Assembly: GCA_005239165.1 (NCBI GenBank)
Contig: RAPG01000002.1
Location: 248,001 to 312,000, forward strand
DNA from: Allopusillimonas ginsengisoli
Lineage (GTDB): Bacteria > Pseudomonadota > Gammaproteobacteria > Burkholderiales > Burkholderiaceae_B
Reading direction: 5' to 3'
DNA length: 64,000 nucleotides
Part shown: piece after piece, positions 27,204 to 36,329 of the stretch
Position numbering within the stretch: position 1 is the stretch's first letter
Layout of the letters: every line of letters starts with the position of its first letter
The notes under the pieces: generated by a model
The model's database searches: none
What the model saw: the letters and a program-made list of their open reading frames with translations, nothing else
Told to the model about the DNA's origin: nothing
Position numbers and translations under genes: made by a program

Positions 27204-28118
27204 CTACCAGCTGCCGGACGCGCCGCCGCCACCGCTGCTGCCGCCCCCGCCACCGCCGAAACCACCACCACCACCACCACCAAAACCGCCTCCGCCACCA
27301 AAGCCACCACCCATGCCCCCGAAGCCACCACCACGTCGTGATGCGCGCCCCACGTTGCTGGAACGACGCCGGCTGCGCCCCATGAGACTGAGTATCAGCC
27401 CTATGAATGCAGCTGCCACGGCTGCCAGCACATTATTGAACAACAGGTAAACAAAGATGCCGGCCAGAAAAGGGGCAATAAAAGGCGGCATGAGCGAAGT
27501 CATGAAGGCAATGGGAAGCAGCATAAAACTTGCTTCGGTGTCTGTGTCACTGCTGGTGGCAGCAGGTGGGGGTGCTGGCAACGGTTCGCCATCGATAAGT
27601 CTGGCCAGGCTCTGAACACCGGCGGTAATGCCGCCGGCATAGTCGCCAGCCTTGAAGCGAGGTGTAACCTGCTCACGAATAATGCGGCCAGCCAGCAGAT
27701 CGGGCACAGCACCTTCCAGCCCATAGCCCACTTCTATGCGCAGATTACGGTCGTCTTTGGCCACCACAAACAAAATGCCGTCATCAACCTTTTCACGGCC
27801 GATACGCCATTTATCGAAAGCGCGCCGTGCATAGCTTTCTATGGTGTCTTCGCCTGTGGTCGGAACCAGCAGTACAGCCAGCTGTGCACCTTTGCGCTGA
27901 GCAATGTCTGCACTGATCTGCTCGAGATGAGCGCGGGTAGTCGAATCTAGCGTGCCGGTTGTGTCGACCACCCAACTGGTGAATTCGGGCACAGGCACAG
28001 GCGCCGCCAGTGCCTGCCTGGGCGCCAGAAACAGGCAGGCCACACACACCAGCAGCCAGCCGGCTGACAACAGGATCAGGCGACGGGCGGCCGGCGATGG
28101 CGAGGTGGTGACAGTCAT
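27204..28118 (-). CDS. YgcG-type TPM-domain membrane protein with glycine-rich tail
   Basis: A 304-residue exported protein. A signal peptide (RRLILLSAGWLLVCVACLFLAP) leads to an extracytoplasmic TPM domain (about residues 43-170, with VDDGILFVVAKDDRNLRIEVGYGLEG), then hydrophobic segments at about 195-240 and a tail of nearly pure Gly/Phe repeats ending SSGGGGASGSW. The glycine tail is coded by a GGN/CCA-type simple repeat. It overlaps lemA by TGATG and is co-transcribed with it. Function unknown. Confidence 0.85.
   Translation of the reverse strand: MTVTTSPSPAARRLILLSAGWLLVCVACLFLAPRQALAAPVPVPEFTSWVVDTTGTLDSTTRAHLEQISADIAQRKGAQLAVLLVPTTGEDTIESYARRAFDKWRIGREKVDDGILFVVAKDDRNLRIEVGYGLEGAVPDLLAGRIIREQVTPRFKAGDYAGGITAGVQSLARLIDGEPLPAPPPAATSSDTDTEASFMLLPIAFMTSLMPPFIAPFLAGIFVYLLFNNVLAAVAAAFIGLILSLMGRSRRRSSNVGRASRRGGGFGGMGGGFGGGGGFGGGGGGGFGGGGGGSSGGGGASGSW
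27261..27281. repeat. Trinucleotide (ACC)7 microsatellite in the TPM gene
   Basis: Seven perfect ACC units on the plus strand (GGT glycine codons on the coding strand) within a longer glycine-coding low-complexity block at 27231-27340. Changes in copy number would keep the frame. Confidence 0.75.
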
Positions 28119-28729
28119 CAGGGCTTGGCGGGCGAAGTAATATCAAACTTGACTTCAGGGTCACGTGTGATTTCAGCCTGCTTAGACACACCGTAGTTTT
28201 CCATGGTGTGATAGCCGAAGATCTTGGCGGTAATCAGTGTGGGAAACTGCCTCACGATCAGGTTGTAGTCGCGCACGGCCACTACATAACGCCCACGCTC
28301 TGTGGCGATGCGGTTCTCGGTGCCTTCAAGCTGCGTCATCAGGTCGCGGAACAGCCCGTCGCTTTTGAGCTGGGGGTAGTTTTCAGATACAGCGATAAGA
28401 CGCGAAAGCGCGGAAGTCAGCTGCGCCTGCGCCTGTTCAAAGCGCGCCATGAGCGCCGGGTCTTGGAGATCATCAACATTGATCTGTATGCTGCCTACCT
28501 TTGCCCGCGCCTCGGTCACCTCAGTGAGCACGGTACGCTCGTTGACCATATAGGCATTGACAGAGTTGACCAGCTTGGGCACCAGTTCGGCACGGCGTTC
28601 GTACTGATTAAGGGTCTGCGACCAGGTGGCCTTGACCTGCTCATCAAGCCGCTGAATGTCGTTATAGCCGCAGCCTGTCAGTACGGCCGCGACAAAGGGA
28701 AACACAAGCAAAAGAAGCAGTCTTTTCAT
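28118..28729 (-). CDS. LemA-family lipoprotein
   Basis: A 203-residue LemA family protein. The start MKRLLLLLVFPFVAAVLTGC contains a lipobox with Cys20 as the likely lipidated residue, which chooses the ATG at 28729 over the longer reading to 28774. The mature part is helical: QVKATWSQTLNQYERRAELVPKLV, and ENRIATERGRYVVAVRDYN are family hallmarks. LemA proteins occur beside TPM proteins as here; their role is unknown but envelope-linked. It is divergent from rhlE. Confidence 0.9.
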   Translation of the reverse strand: MKRLLLLLVFPFVAAVLTGCGYNDIQRLDEQVKATWSQTLNQYERRAELVPKLVNSVNAYMVNERTVLTEVTEARAKVGSIQINVDDLQDPALMARFEQAQAQLTSALSRLIAVSENYPQLKSDGLFRDLMTQLEGTENRIATERGRYVVAVRDYNLIVRQFPTLITAKIFGYHTMENYGVSKQAEITRDPEVKFDITSPAKP

Positions 28730-28796
28730 TATTCGTAACCCACGAAAACCTACAATGTCCGAATTACAACACACATGGTGTCTGGTACGGAAAGCC

Positions 28797-28826
28797 TTTA
28801 CCGAAAATGACGATCTGAGTTACAAT
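28797..28826 (+). promoter_or_regulatory. Possible sigma-70 promoter for rhlE
   Basis: TTTACC (28797-28802; four of six matches to TTGACA) and TACAAT (28821-28826; five of six to TATAAT) are separated by 18 bases. Use of this site would give a 5' leader of about 140 bases before the rhlE TTG start. Confidence 0.4.
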
Positions 28827-28970
28827 GGTCGATTGTGCGTTGTGCCAATCAGCGCGCTGCCTGCAAGCTGTTCTAGTCTTGCCATTGGCTTTTTGCCATA
28901 TCAACCTTTCACATCGTCTGCCTGATTGGTATCTCTCAACTTGAGCGATAGGCTGTCGCTGGAGTTATTC

Positions 28971-30482
28971 TTGACTACCCAAATTAAATTTGCCGACCTC
29001 GGTCTGGCTGCACCCCTTTTGCGTGCTGTCGTCGATGCCGGCTATGAAATTCCTACGCCTATTCAGGCCCAAGCCATACCGCAAGTACTCAAAGGCGGCG
29101 ACCTGCTTGCCGCTGCCCAGACAGGCACAGGCAAGACTGCCGGCTTTACTCTGCCTATTTTGCATCGTCTGCTAGAAACACCCGCTCCTGCAGGTCGCAA
29201 GCCCGGCCAGCCACGTGTGTTAATTCTTACCCCCACACGCGAGCTCACCGCCCAGGTTGAAGAGTCAGTGCGCACATATGGCCAGCACACATCTATACGA
29301 TCCATGGTGATGTTCGGCGGCGTCAATATCAACCCGCAAATATCCAGCCTGCGCAAGCCACTCGATATTCTCGTGGCTACACCGGGCCGTCTGCTTGACC
29401 ATGCACAGCAAAAAACCGTTGATCTTTCCGCTGTCGAAATTCTTGTGCTCGACGAAGCCGACCGCATGCTCGACATGGGCTTTATCCGCGATATTCGCCG
29501 CATTCTGGCGCTCCTGCCAAAACAGCGCCAGAACCTGCTGTTTTCGGCCACGTTCTCCAGTGAGATCCGCGAGCTGTCAAAAGGCGTGCTCAGCAACCCC
29601 GTAGAAGTCTCGGTCGCACAACGCAACACCGCGTCAGAGCTGGTTGATCAAAACGTAGTGCTTACCGAACAGTCACAAAAACGTGACCTGCTCAGCTTCA
29701 TGATCCGCGAAAGCGGCTGGCATCAGGTGCTGGTGTTCACACGCACCAAACACGGCGCCAACCGTCTGGCCGAAAAACTGGTCAAAGATGGCCTGGCTGC
29801 CGCCGCCATACACGGCAACAAAAGCCAGGCAGCACGTACACGTGCACTGGCAGGCTTCAAAGATGGCAAGGTTGCCGTACTGGTTGCCACCGACATCGCA
29901 GCGCGCGGCATCGACATTGACCAGCTTCCTTATGTGGTCAATTTCGAGCTGCCCAATGTGCCCGAAGATTACGTACACCGCATCGGTCGCACGGGGCGTG
30001 CAGGCAGCACAGGCCTGGCCACCTCGCTGGTAGACCGCTCCGAGCTCAAACTGCTGAGCGCCATCGAAAAAGTCATCAAACGCACTATCGAGCGCACTAC
30101 GGTACCCGGCTGGTCGCCCGAAATGGCGCAGGCAGCCGCCGCCCGCGCAAGCGCCGAACCCCGTGAAGCTGAACGCGGCCTTGGTCGCAACGGCGGCAAT
30201 CGTGGTGGCAGCGGCCGCAGCACAAATGGCCGTAGCAGCACTGGCCGTACCACGGGCGCCCGCACCAGCACCGATGATCGTCCGCGCCGTTCCGCCGCAC
30301 CTGGCACTCCACGCAGCGGCCCATCGACCGCCTCAGGCAGGCCTGGCCGCAGCAACACGGCAGGCGGCAGTGAAGGGGGCCGCGCCAATACGCGCACCAG
30401 CAATGCACCGCGCAGCGGCACTGGCCGCACTGACTCTGGCCAGCGCTCCAACGGCCAGCGCGCAGCGCTGCTGGGCAAATAA
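28971..30482 (+). CDS. rhlE: RhlE-type DEAD-box ATP-dependent RNA helicase
   Basis: A 503-residue DEAD-box helicase that unwinds structured RNA in ribosome assembly and mRNA turnover. Motif [10 protein letters not shown], motif [14 protein letters not shown], motif III LFSATFS and motif [12 protein letters not shown] are all present. The C-terminal 110 residues are a low-complexity Arg/Gly/Ser/Thr tail, probably an RNA-binding arm. I chose the TTG at 28971 because GGAG lies six bases upstream; a longer frame from 28926 has no such signal. A long leader may exist. Confidence 0.92.
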   Translation: MTTQIKFADLGLAAPLLRAVVDAGYEIPTPIQAQAIPQVLKGGDLLAAAQTGTGKTAGFTLPILHRLLETPAPAGRKPGQPRVLILTPTRELTAQVEESVRTYGQHTSIRSMVMFGGVNINPQISSLRKPLDILVATPGRLLDHAQQKTVDLSAVEILVLDEADRMLDMGFIRDIRRILALLPKQRQNLLFSATFSSEIRELSKGVLSNPVEVSVAQRNTASELVDQNVVLTEQSQKRDLLSFMIRESGWHQVLVFTRTKHGANRLAEKLVKDGLAAAAIHGNKSQAARTRALAGFKDGKVAVLVATDIAARGIDIDQLPYVVNFELPNVPEDYVHRIGRTGRAGSTGLATSLVDRSELKLLSAIEKVIKRTIERTTVPGWSPEMAQAAAARASAEPREAERGLGRNGGNRGGSGRSTNGRSSTGRTTGARTSTDDRPRRSAAPGTPRSGPSTASGRPGRSNTAGGSEGGRANTRTSNAPRSGTGRTDSGQRSNGQRAALLGK

Positions 30483-30525
30483 GGCGTATTATTCGACTCC
30501 TCTCCCGCTCCTGGCACACTAAATC

Positions 30526-31155
30526 ATGTCGCTGTCCACCTGGCTCGCTTTTTTTGCCGCATCCTGGGCGATTTCGTTTTCGCCCGGCCCGGGTGCGATT
30601 TCGGCCATGGCCTCCGGCATGAGACACGGTTTCCGGCGCGGGTACTGGACAACCATAGGGTTGCAGATCGGTCTGCTTATACAGTTTCTCGTCGTGGCCG
30701 TTGGCCTGGGCGCACTGCTGGCCGCCTCCGAAACTGCCTTTGGCATCATAAAGTGGCTGGGGGTGGCATATCTTATCTACCTGGGCTGGTGCCAGTTTCG
30801 CACCGATGCTGCACCGGTGGCGGTGGCTTCAGGACAGCAGCCACATGTCAGGGTGCGTGAGCTGGTGGCGCGGGGCATATTGATCAATATCACCAACCCC
30901 AAGGGCACGGTGTTTCTGCTGGCCGTCGTGCCGCAGTTTCTGAACCTGTCCAAACCCTTGGCCCTGCAATATGGCATTATTGCGGCCACACTCTGCTTTA
31001 CCGACCTGGTCGCCATGGGCTGCTACACCACACTCGCCTCACGCATGCTCAAGGTGTTTCGCAGCCCTCGCCATGTACGCTGGCTAAACCGCGGCTTTGG
31101 CGCCCTGTTTATTCTTGCGGGTACAGTACTCGCCTCGTTCAGCCACCACCGATAA
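30526..31155 (+). CDS. LysE/RhtB-family amino-acid exporter
   Basis: A 209-residue inner-membrane exporter of the LysE superfamily. The start WLAFFAASWAISFSPGPGAI carries the family's Pro-Gly-Pro motif, followed by five more hydrophobic segments and the conserved loop INITNPKGTVFLLAVVPQFL. It would export an amino acid such as homoserine, threonine or a branched-chain amino acid. It lies 43 bases after rhlE and 36 before prfC; whether it shares a transcript is not clear. Confidence 0.85.
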   Translation: MSLSTWLAFFAASWAISFSPGPGAISAMASGMRHGFRRGYWTTIGLQIGLLIQFLVVAVGLGALLAASETAFGIIKWLGVAYLIYLGWCQFRTDAAPVAVASGQQPHVRVRELVARGILINITNPKGTVFLLAVVPQFLNLSKPLALQYGIIAATLCFTDLVAMGCYTTLASRMLKVFRSPRHVRWLNRGFGALFILAGTVLASFSHHR

Positions 31156-31191
31156 CCGGGCTGGCGGTCCTAAAACGCTAAATAACAGTCT

Positions 31192-32799
31192 ATGAGCATT
31201 AAACAAGAAGTCGAACGACGACGCACATTTGCCATCATTTCTCACCCGGACGCGGGCAAGACTACGCTTACTGAAAAGCTGCTGCTTTTTGCCGGCGCCA
31301 TTCAGATCGCGGGTAGCGTCAAGTCTCGCAAGGCCAGCCGTCACGCATCGTCGGACTGGATGGAAATCGAGAAACAGCGTGGCATCTCGGTAGCGTCCTC
31401 CGTCATGCAGATGGAGTATCGCGACTGTGTCATCAATCTACTCGACACGCCGGGTCACCAAGATTTCTCGGAAGACACCTACCGTGTGCTGACCGCCGTG
31501 GACGCCGCGCTGATGGTCATCGACGCGGCAAACGGTGTCGAGCCGCAAACCATACGTTTGCTGCAGGTTTGCCGGGCCCGCAATACGCCCATCATCACCT
31601 TCATCAACAAACTTGACCGCGAAGTGCAAGAGCCGCTCAACCTGCTCTCCGAAATCGAATCGCACCTGGGTATGGACGCGGTGCCTTTCTCGTGGCCGGT
31701 CGGCATGGGCCGTGCCTTTGGCGGTGTGTTCGATATCCGCCGCAACCGCATGCGCGTATTCCGTGCTGGCCAGGAACGTCGCAACGATCACGATGAATTT
31801 ATCGATGATCTTGACAACCCTGCCATCGCCGCACGTTTCGGTGACGCCTTTGCCACGGCACATGACGAAATCGAGCTTATCCGGGCCGCGGCCCCTGAAT
31901 TCGATCTCGACAAGTTTCTTGCAGGCAAGCAGACGCCCGTGTTTTTTGGCTCGGCCATCAATAACTTTGGTGTGCAAGAAGTGCTGGATGCCCTGGTCGA
32001 CCTGGCCCCACGGCCTGGCCCCCGCACTGCACTACAGCGCATCGTCCAGCCTACTGAGCCCAAATTCAGCGGTGTAGTGTTCAAAGTACAAGCCAATATG
32101 GACCCGGCCCACCGTGACCGTGTGGCATTCGTACGCGTGAGCTCAGGCCGGTTCGAGCGCGGCATGCGGCTGAAGGTTTCCCGCAATGGCAAAGAGATAC
32201 GACCCAACAACGTTGTGTCGTTTCTGTCGCAGCGGCGCGAGTTGCTCGATGAGGCCTATGCGGGCGATATCATCGGCATACCTAACCACGGTGTACTGCA
32301 ATTGGGTGACGTGCTTACAGAAGGCGAGCAGCTTCAGTTTACCGGCCTGCCGTTCTTCGCCCCCGAACTGTTCCAGGGTGTAGAGGTTAAAGATCCTTTG
32401 CGCACCAAGCAATTACGCGTAGGCCTGACGCAACTGGGTGAAGAGGGTGCCATACAGGTGTTTCGCCCCGAGGTCGCCGGAGGCACGCTGTTGCTTGGCG
32501 CCATAGGCCAGTTGCAGTTTGAAGTAGTAGCCCACCGCCTGAAAACCGAATACGGTGCCGATGCCCGAATGATGCCTTCGCGTTACAATTTGGCACGTTG
32601 GTTTACAGCCGAAGACCCCAAAATATTGCGAAAATTCATGAATGCCAACGCTGCCAACATCGCCTATGATGTCGTCGACGCGCCCGCATTCCTGGCCAGC
32701 TCTCCGGCACAGCTGCGCGTGGCGCAAGAACTTTACCCCGGTATCTCCTTCCATGCCATGCGCGAGCATGGCGGGCAAGTGTTTGGCCATCATGAGTAA
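31192..32799 (+). CDS. prfC: Peptide chain release factor 3 (RF3)
   Basis: A 535-residue translational GTPase that recycles RF1 and RF2 after peptide release. G1 SHPDAGKTT, G2-region SDWMEIEKQRGIS, G3 DTPGHQDF and G4 NKLDRE are all present, and the length equals the usual 525-535. It is a housekeeping gene. The upstream region has no obvious ribosome-binding site better than AACAG, so translation may depend on the leader. Confidence 0.95.
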   Translation: MSIKQEVERRRTFAIISHPDAGKTTLTEKLLLFAGAIQIAGSVKSRKASRHASSDWMEIEKQRGISVASSVMQMEYRDCVINLLDTPGHQDFSEDTYRVLTAVDAALMVIDAANGVEPQTIRLLQVCRARNTPIITFINKLDREVQEPLNLLSEIESHLGMDAVPFSWPVGMGRAFGGVFDIRRNRMRVFRAGQERRNDHDEFIDDLDNPAIAARFGDAFATAHDEIELIRAAAPEFDLDKFLAGKQTPVFFGSAINNFGVQEVLDALVDLAPRPGPRTALQRIVQPTEPKFSGVVFKVQANMDPAHRDRVAFVRVSSGRFERGMRLKVSRNGKEIRPNNVVSFLSQRRELLDEAYAGDIIGIPNHGVLQLGDVLTEGEQLQFTGLPFFAPELFQGVEVKDPLRTKQLRVGLTQLGEEGAIQVFRPEVAGGTLLLGAIGQLQFEVVAHRLKTEYGADARMMPSRYNLARWFTAEDPKILRKFMNANAANIAYDVVDAPAFLASSPAQLRVAQELYPGISFHAMREHGGQVFGHHE

Positions 32800-32874
32800 A
32801 TCACCCCGGGCGCATGTGCGCGCGCCGTTTGCCGGCCTGTACACTTGGGGTTGTTTACCAGAACGAGAGCAATA

Positions 32875-33513
32875 ATGTCCTGGCGTTTTATCTTAGCTAT
32901 TTTACTGATTGCTGCGGGCGCTTCTGCCTGGGGCGGGCTGCAGCTCGGTAACTGGCTTGTGGCCCACGGCCCTACTACACCGGTAGTGCCCACCCATCCC
33001 GAGCTGTCCAGTGATCCGGTGCTAGACGCCGATGGCCGGCCGTTCATGGCCCGACCGCCTCAGCCATTGGTCAATGGCCGCCTGGGTGTTCCTGAGTCTC
33101 CTGATCAGGTAGCCTGGCAAATTCCTGAAACGTCGACCCAAGAGATGGAGTCCAACGCGGCCATCCACCTAGCCACCACAACAATCACCATGGACGTTGC
33201 ACGGCAAATCGCCGAGGGCGATTTCAATGTGCCCGGTCTGAGCGGCATCGCTGACGTGGGTAATCTGGCGGGTGGCAGGGTTGGCAATCAACCATTGCAA
33301 CCGGTTGATGTCGCTCCAGCACCACCAGCGCCTTCAACCGACACCCAGCAGGGCGACCAGAACTGGCAGGCCGGTCTGAGGCAGGCGTTGCAGGCTTGTA
33401 GCGCCAAAGGCTTTTTTGATCGTCCAAGCTGTGCCTGGTCGGCCCGCAACAAATACTGTGAGCCAAATAACGCCTGGGGCCGCGTACGCGACTGCCCCGC
33501 CAAGTCGTTCTGA
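32875..33513 (+). CDS. Membrane-anchored or secreted cysteine-rich protein of unknown function
   Basis: A 212-residue protein with an N-terminal hydrophobic segment (FILAILLIAAGASAWGGLQL) followed by a proline-rich periplasmic stretch. The last 45 residues contain four cysteines in a compact pattern: QACSAKGFFDRPSCAW, NKYC, then RVRDCP. The cysteines probably form two disulphides outside the cytoplasm. I do not recognise a named family, though similar tails occur in Burkholderiales hypothetical proteins. The ATG at 32875 has GAGAG upstream; a reading from 32845 adds ten residues without support. Confidence 0.65.
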   Translation: MSWRFILAILLIAAGASAWGGLQLGNWLVAHGPTTPVVPTHPELSSDPVLDADGRPFMARPPQPLVNGRLGVPESPDQVAWQIPETSTQEMESNAAIHLATTTITMDVARQIAEGDFNVPGLSGIADVGNLAGGRVGNQPLQPVDVAPAPPAPSTDTQQGDQNWQAGLRQALQACSAKGFFDRPSCAWSARNKYCEPNNAWGRVRDCPAKSF

Positions 33514-33542
33514 CGCATCAACACACAAAACAGGCTGTTTTC

Positions 33543-33588
33543 AAAAAACACCCCCTAAGCCGGCTCTCGGGCTTCGGGGGTGTTTTTT
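33543..33588. terminator. Bidirectional terminator between the cysteine-rich protein gene and bfr
   Basis: A 13-bp inverted repeat AAAAAACACCCCC / GGGGGTGTTTTTT (33543-33555 with 33576-33588) has A-runs and T-runs on both sides, so it can stop transcription from either strand. Both neighbouring genes converge on it. Confidence 0.9.
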
Positions 33589-33628
33589 GGAGACGCATCA
33601 GCAAGAGGCCAGCACGCCCGACAGCGCT

Positions 33629-34099
33629 TTAATCACCCATTTGTGATTGCAGATAATTTTGCAGACCCACGTGATCGATAAGCTCGATCTGGGTTTCCAG
33701 ATAATCAATGTGCTCTTCGGTGTCATCCAGTATGGTCTGGAACAGGTCGCGCGAAACATAATCGCGTACTGACTCACAATGCGCCATGGCTTCTTTTACG
33801 GTCTCCTGGGCACCGCTCTCGAGCTTGAGGTCACAGGAAAGAATTTCAGGCACGTTTTCGCCGATCAGCAGCTTATGCAGGTCTTGAAGATTAGGCAAAC
33901 CATCAAGCATGAAGATGCGCTCTATCAGCATGTCAGCGTGTTTCATTTCGCCGATAGACTCGTCGTACTCATGCTTACCCAGCTTGTTGAAGCCCCAGTG
34001 ATTGAGCATGCGGGCATGCAAAAAATACTGGTTGATGGCTGTCAGCTCGTTTTTCAGCTGAGCATTCAGAAACTGGATAACTTTGGTGTCGCCTTTCAT
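33629..34099 (-). CDS. bfr: Bacterioferritin
   Basis: A 156-residue haem-containing ferritin that stores iron. Key residues fit the E. coli numbering exactly: Glu18, Glu51 and His54 of the ferroxidase site and Met52, the haem ligand. GGGAG lies upstream of the ATG at 34099, so the longer frame to 34171 is not needed. It is separated from bfd by about 480 bases that contain a G-rich motif. Confidence 0.94.
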   Translation of the reverse strand: MKGDTKVIQFLNAQLKNELTAINQYFLHARMLNHWGFNKLGKHEYDESIGEMKHADMLIERIFMLDGLPNLQDLHKLLIGENVPEILSCDLKLESGAQETVKEAMAHCESVRDYVSRDLFQTILDDTEEHIDYLETQIELIDHVGLQNYLQSQMGD

Positions 34100-34580
34100 G
34101 GCCTGCTCCCTAAATTCATTGATACACACTGCCGCTCGCGATGACTCGCGGGCAGCAGCCAGAGGCATCATCTGCCTGGTACCGTAAGGCTACCATGCCA
34201 GCTCATTGAATTGACGACTACCTTGTTAAAAATCAACACCTTATAAACAGGGCTAACAATGAGAATGACTCTGACTACGTGTGAATGAGAAGCCTGACGT
34301 GGAAGGGTGCTCGCTGGGGGTGCTGGCTTGGGGGTGCTGACGGGGGGTGCTGACGGGGGGGCTAGCTGCAGTCAGGTACCACCGGACGAGAATGTGCAGA
34401 GAGACTGATCCGGGAAATAATCAGGGAAGGCATTGCGCCAGGAAACGCGGTGCCTCAGGACAGCGGGCAAGCTCTTTTCGCAGAAGGCGACAAGATATGG
34501 CGTTTCCTGCAGCAGGAAGATTGCCAGGAAAACCATGCCAGCAGGAAAGAAAGAAAGAAACGCTTTAAAGGACGGAGAGT
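34100..34580. other. Intergenic region between bfr and bfd
   Basis: About 480 bases with no convincing gene. Apart from the bfr ribosome-binding site it holds a G-rich repeat at 34316-34361, described separately. Short open frames at 34347-34760 overlap bfd and lack starts with ribosome-binding sites. No promoter for bfr could be named with confidence. Confidence 0.6.
34316..34361 (+). repeat. Four-tract G-rich repeat, potential G-quadruplex
   Basis: Four runs of guanine (5, 5, 6 and 7 long) are separated by loops of 9, 7 and 7 bases, with the spacer TGCTGAC repeated. This is the pattern of an intramolecular G-quadruplex on the plus strand, or a C-rich element in the bfr-side minus-strand RNA. 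It also looks like an imperfect 12-13 bp tandem repeat. Confidence 0.7.
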
Positions 34581-34844
34581 TCAGGCGCGCCGGACGGCCA
34601 CCGTGGCCATGGTGGAAATGCTGACCGCGTCGTTGGCGGCCTGTGTGACCTGCGTGCCGGCGTGCACCTGCACCGGATCGGCGTACCGCCCCCCGGGCAA
34701 GTACTCAACCGCCGTGTCAGCGCAACAGCCGCAGCAAGACGCGACACCCAGTTGCCCTTGAAGCTCGGACAGCGTAGACGCCCCGTCGGCAACAGCGGTT
34801 TGAACTTGACGCTCTGTGATAGCGTTACAGATACAAATAAACAT
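34581..34844 (-). CDS. bfd: Bacterioferritin-associated ferredoxin (Bfd)
   Basis: An 87-residue [2Fe-2S] protein that docks on bacterioferritin and donates electrons to release stored iron. The cluster cysteines sit at residues 4, 6, 38 and 41, identical to E. coli Bfd. The C-terminal 25 residues extend beyond the usual 64-70. The ATG at 34844 (MFICICN) is taken as start by family length; ATG at 34853 is possible. A Fur-like box overlaps this region. Confidence 0.85.
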   Translation of the reverse strand: MFICICNAITERQVQTAVADGASTLSELQGQLGVASCCGCCADTAVEYLPGGRYADPVQVHAGTQVTQAANDAVSISTMATVAVRRA

Positions 34845-34857
34845 GCGAACCATTATC
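34839..34857 (-). promoter_or_regulatory. Possible Fur box at the bfd start
   Basis: On the minus strand GATAATGGTTCGCATGTTT matches the 19-base Fur consensus at 12 of 19 positions, with a perfect GATAATG half. Bfd is commonly Fur-repressed, which fits, but the other half is weak and the site overlaps the start codon. Confidence 0.3.
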
Positions 34858-34934
34858 AACTAGAATCGCAGACCGGACAACCAAATATATGTAAAAATCC
34901 CACAAAATGCTTAGGGGTATACGCGAAAAGCCAT

Positions 34935-36326
34935 TTATTCGAGTGCCGCGCGCGCTTTGCGGCGTATGGCCGGCTCGATACCTGCCGCTTCCCTGTATTT
35001 GGCAACGGTACGGCGGGCAATGACAACGCCATGCCCCGCCAGCAAGGCGGCGATACGGCTATCCGAAAGCGGTTTGACCGGCGATTCGTCTTCAACCAGC
35101 TTGCGTATCATTATTTGTACAGCCGTCGCTGAGGTTGATTCTCCATCGTCGGTGGCCAGTGCCACACCGAAAAACCGCTTAAGTTCAACCACCCCCCAGG
35201 GCGTCTGGGCGTATTTTTGCTTGGTCGCGCGCGAAACAGTCGATTCATGCAGTTCGAGCTGCGAGGCGATATCGCGCAAAATCAGGGGTCGCATGGCCTT
35301 GGGACCTTGCTCGAAAAACGCCTGCTGCCTGTCGACAATGACCTGGGCCACCCTCAAAATTGTTACGAAACGTTGATTTACACTTTTTATCAGACCATGG
35401 GCTTGCTGCAGTTGAGCGTAAAGCTCAGGCGAAGCCCGTGCGCCGGTAAGCAAATGCTCATAACTTGGATCGACACGCAGGCGCGGCATTACGGCGGGGT
35501 TAATGGCTGCCTGCCAGCGATTGCCCTGCCTGCGCACCAGCACTTCGGGTGTGACGTAATCGGCAGTCGCGGTTGACCAGTTGCGCGCAGGGCGCGGCTC
35601 CAGCTGCAGCAGCAAGGTATGGGCGGCGCGCAGCGTGTCATGCGTACAAGAAATTGCCTCCCGTAAACGAGCAAGATTTCCGGTGGCGAGCAAAGCGAGG
35701 TGGCTATGGGCAATTTCGCGCGCGCATGCCCAAACGTCGGGATGGGGCTGTGCGTCGGAGTTGGCCTTTAACAGATCAAGCTGCTGCACCAGGCACGTGC
35801 CCAGCGATGTGGCTGCAATACCCGGAGGGTCAAACGATTGCAGCAACCGCAAGGCAGCCTGCAGTTCGTCAGGCTGCACGTCGAGCTCTGGGGGCATGTA
35901 CTGCAGCAATTCTTCTAGCGGGGTGGCCAGGTAGCCGTTTTCATCGAGCTCGTCGATAAGCACGCTGACTAACGCAACATCGCGTGGCTGAGCGCGTGTG
36001 AGGCGCAATTGCCCCAACAGATGCTCGTGGAGGGTTTCTGCCACGGCCGTCTCGGGCCTTACTGCCTCGTCATCGCTTCCGCGGGCCGCGGGCCGGTTGG
36101 ATAAACCCAACACAGGCCAGCGTTCTTCCTGAGGTGCTACCGCATCGGCGTTATCGGTGTCATACTCTTCCTCACGTTCGAGCAAAGGGTTCTCTGCCAG
36201 AGCCTGAGCCATTTCCTGCTCCAGATCGTGAGTCGACAATTGCAGAAATCGAATCGATTGCTGCAACTGCGGTGTCAGGGCCAACTGCTGGTGCTGACGA
36301 AGCTCTAATGACTGGCGCGAATGCAT
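34935..36326 (-). CDS. rpoN: RNA polymerase sigma-54 factor (RpoN)
   Basis: A 463-residue sigma-54. Region I is clear (LELRQHQQLALTPQLQQSIRFLQLS), region II is acidic, the DNA-binding HTH reads RDIASQLELHESTVSRATKQ, and the RpoN box ARRTVAKYRE is intact at residues 437-446. It is shorter than the usual 480-500, mainly in the acidic linker. The usual neighbours (lptB upstream, hpf and PTS genes downstream) are missing; bfd and a membrane protein flank it. It serves promoters of nitrogen, motility or other genes activated by enhancer-binding proteins. Confidence 0.93.
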   Translation of the reverse strand: MHSRQSLELRQHQQLALTPQLQQSIRFLQLSTHDLEQEMAQALAENPLLEREEEYDTDNADAVAPQEERWPVLGLSNRPAARGSDDEAVRPETAVAETLHEHLLGQLRLTRAQPRDVALVSVLIDELDENGYLATPLEELLQYMPPELDVQPDELQAALRLLQSFDPPGIAATSLGTCLVQQLDLLKANSDAQPHPDVWACAREIAHSHLALLATGNLARLREAISCTHDTLRAAHTLLLQLEPRPARNWSTATADYVTPEVLVRRQGNRWQAAINPAVMPRLRVDPSYEHLLTGARASPELYAQLQQAHGLIKSVNQRFVTILRVAQVIVDRQQAFFEQGPKAMRPLILRDIASQLELHESTVSRATKQKYAQTPWGVVELKRFFGVALATDDGESTSATAVQIMIRKLVEDESPVKPLSDSRIAALLAGHGVVIARRTVAKYREAAGIEPAIRRKARAALE

Positions 36327-36329
36327 AGA

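Noticed and set aside
34347..34761. Short plus-strand frames between bfr and bfd
   Set aside because: No ribosome-binding sites, low-complexity translations, and overlap with bfd on the other strand.
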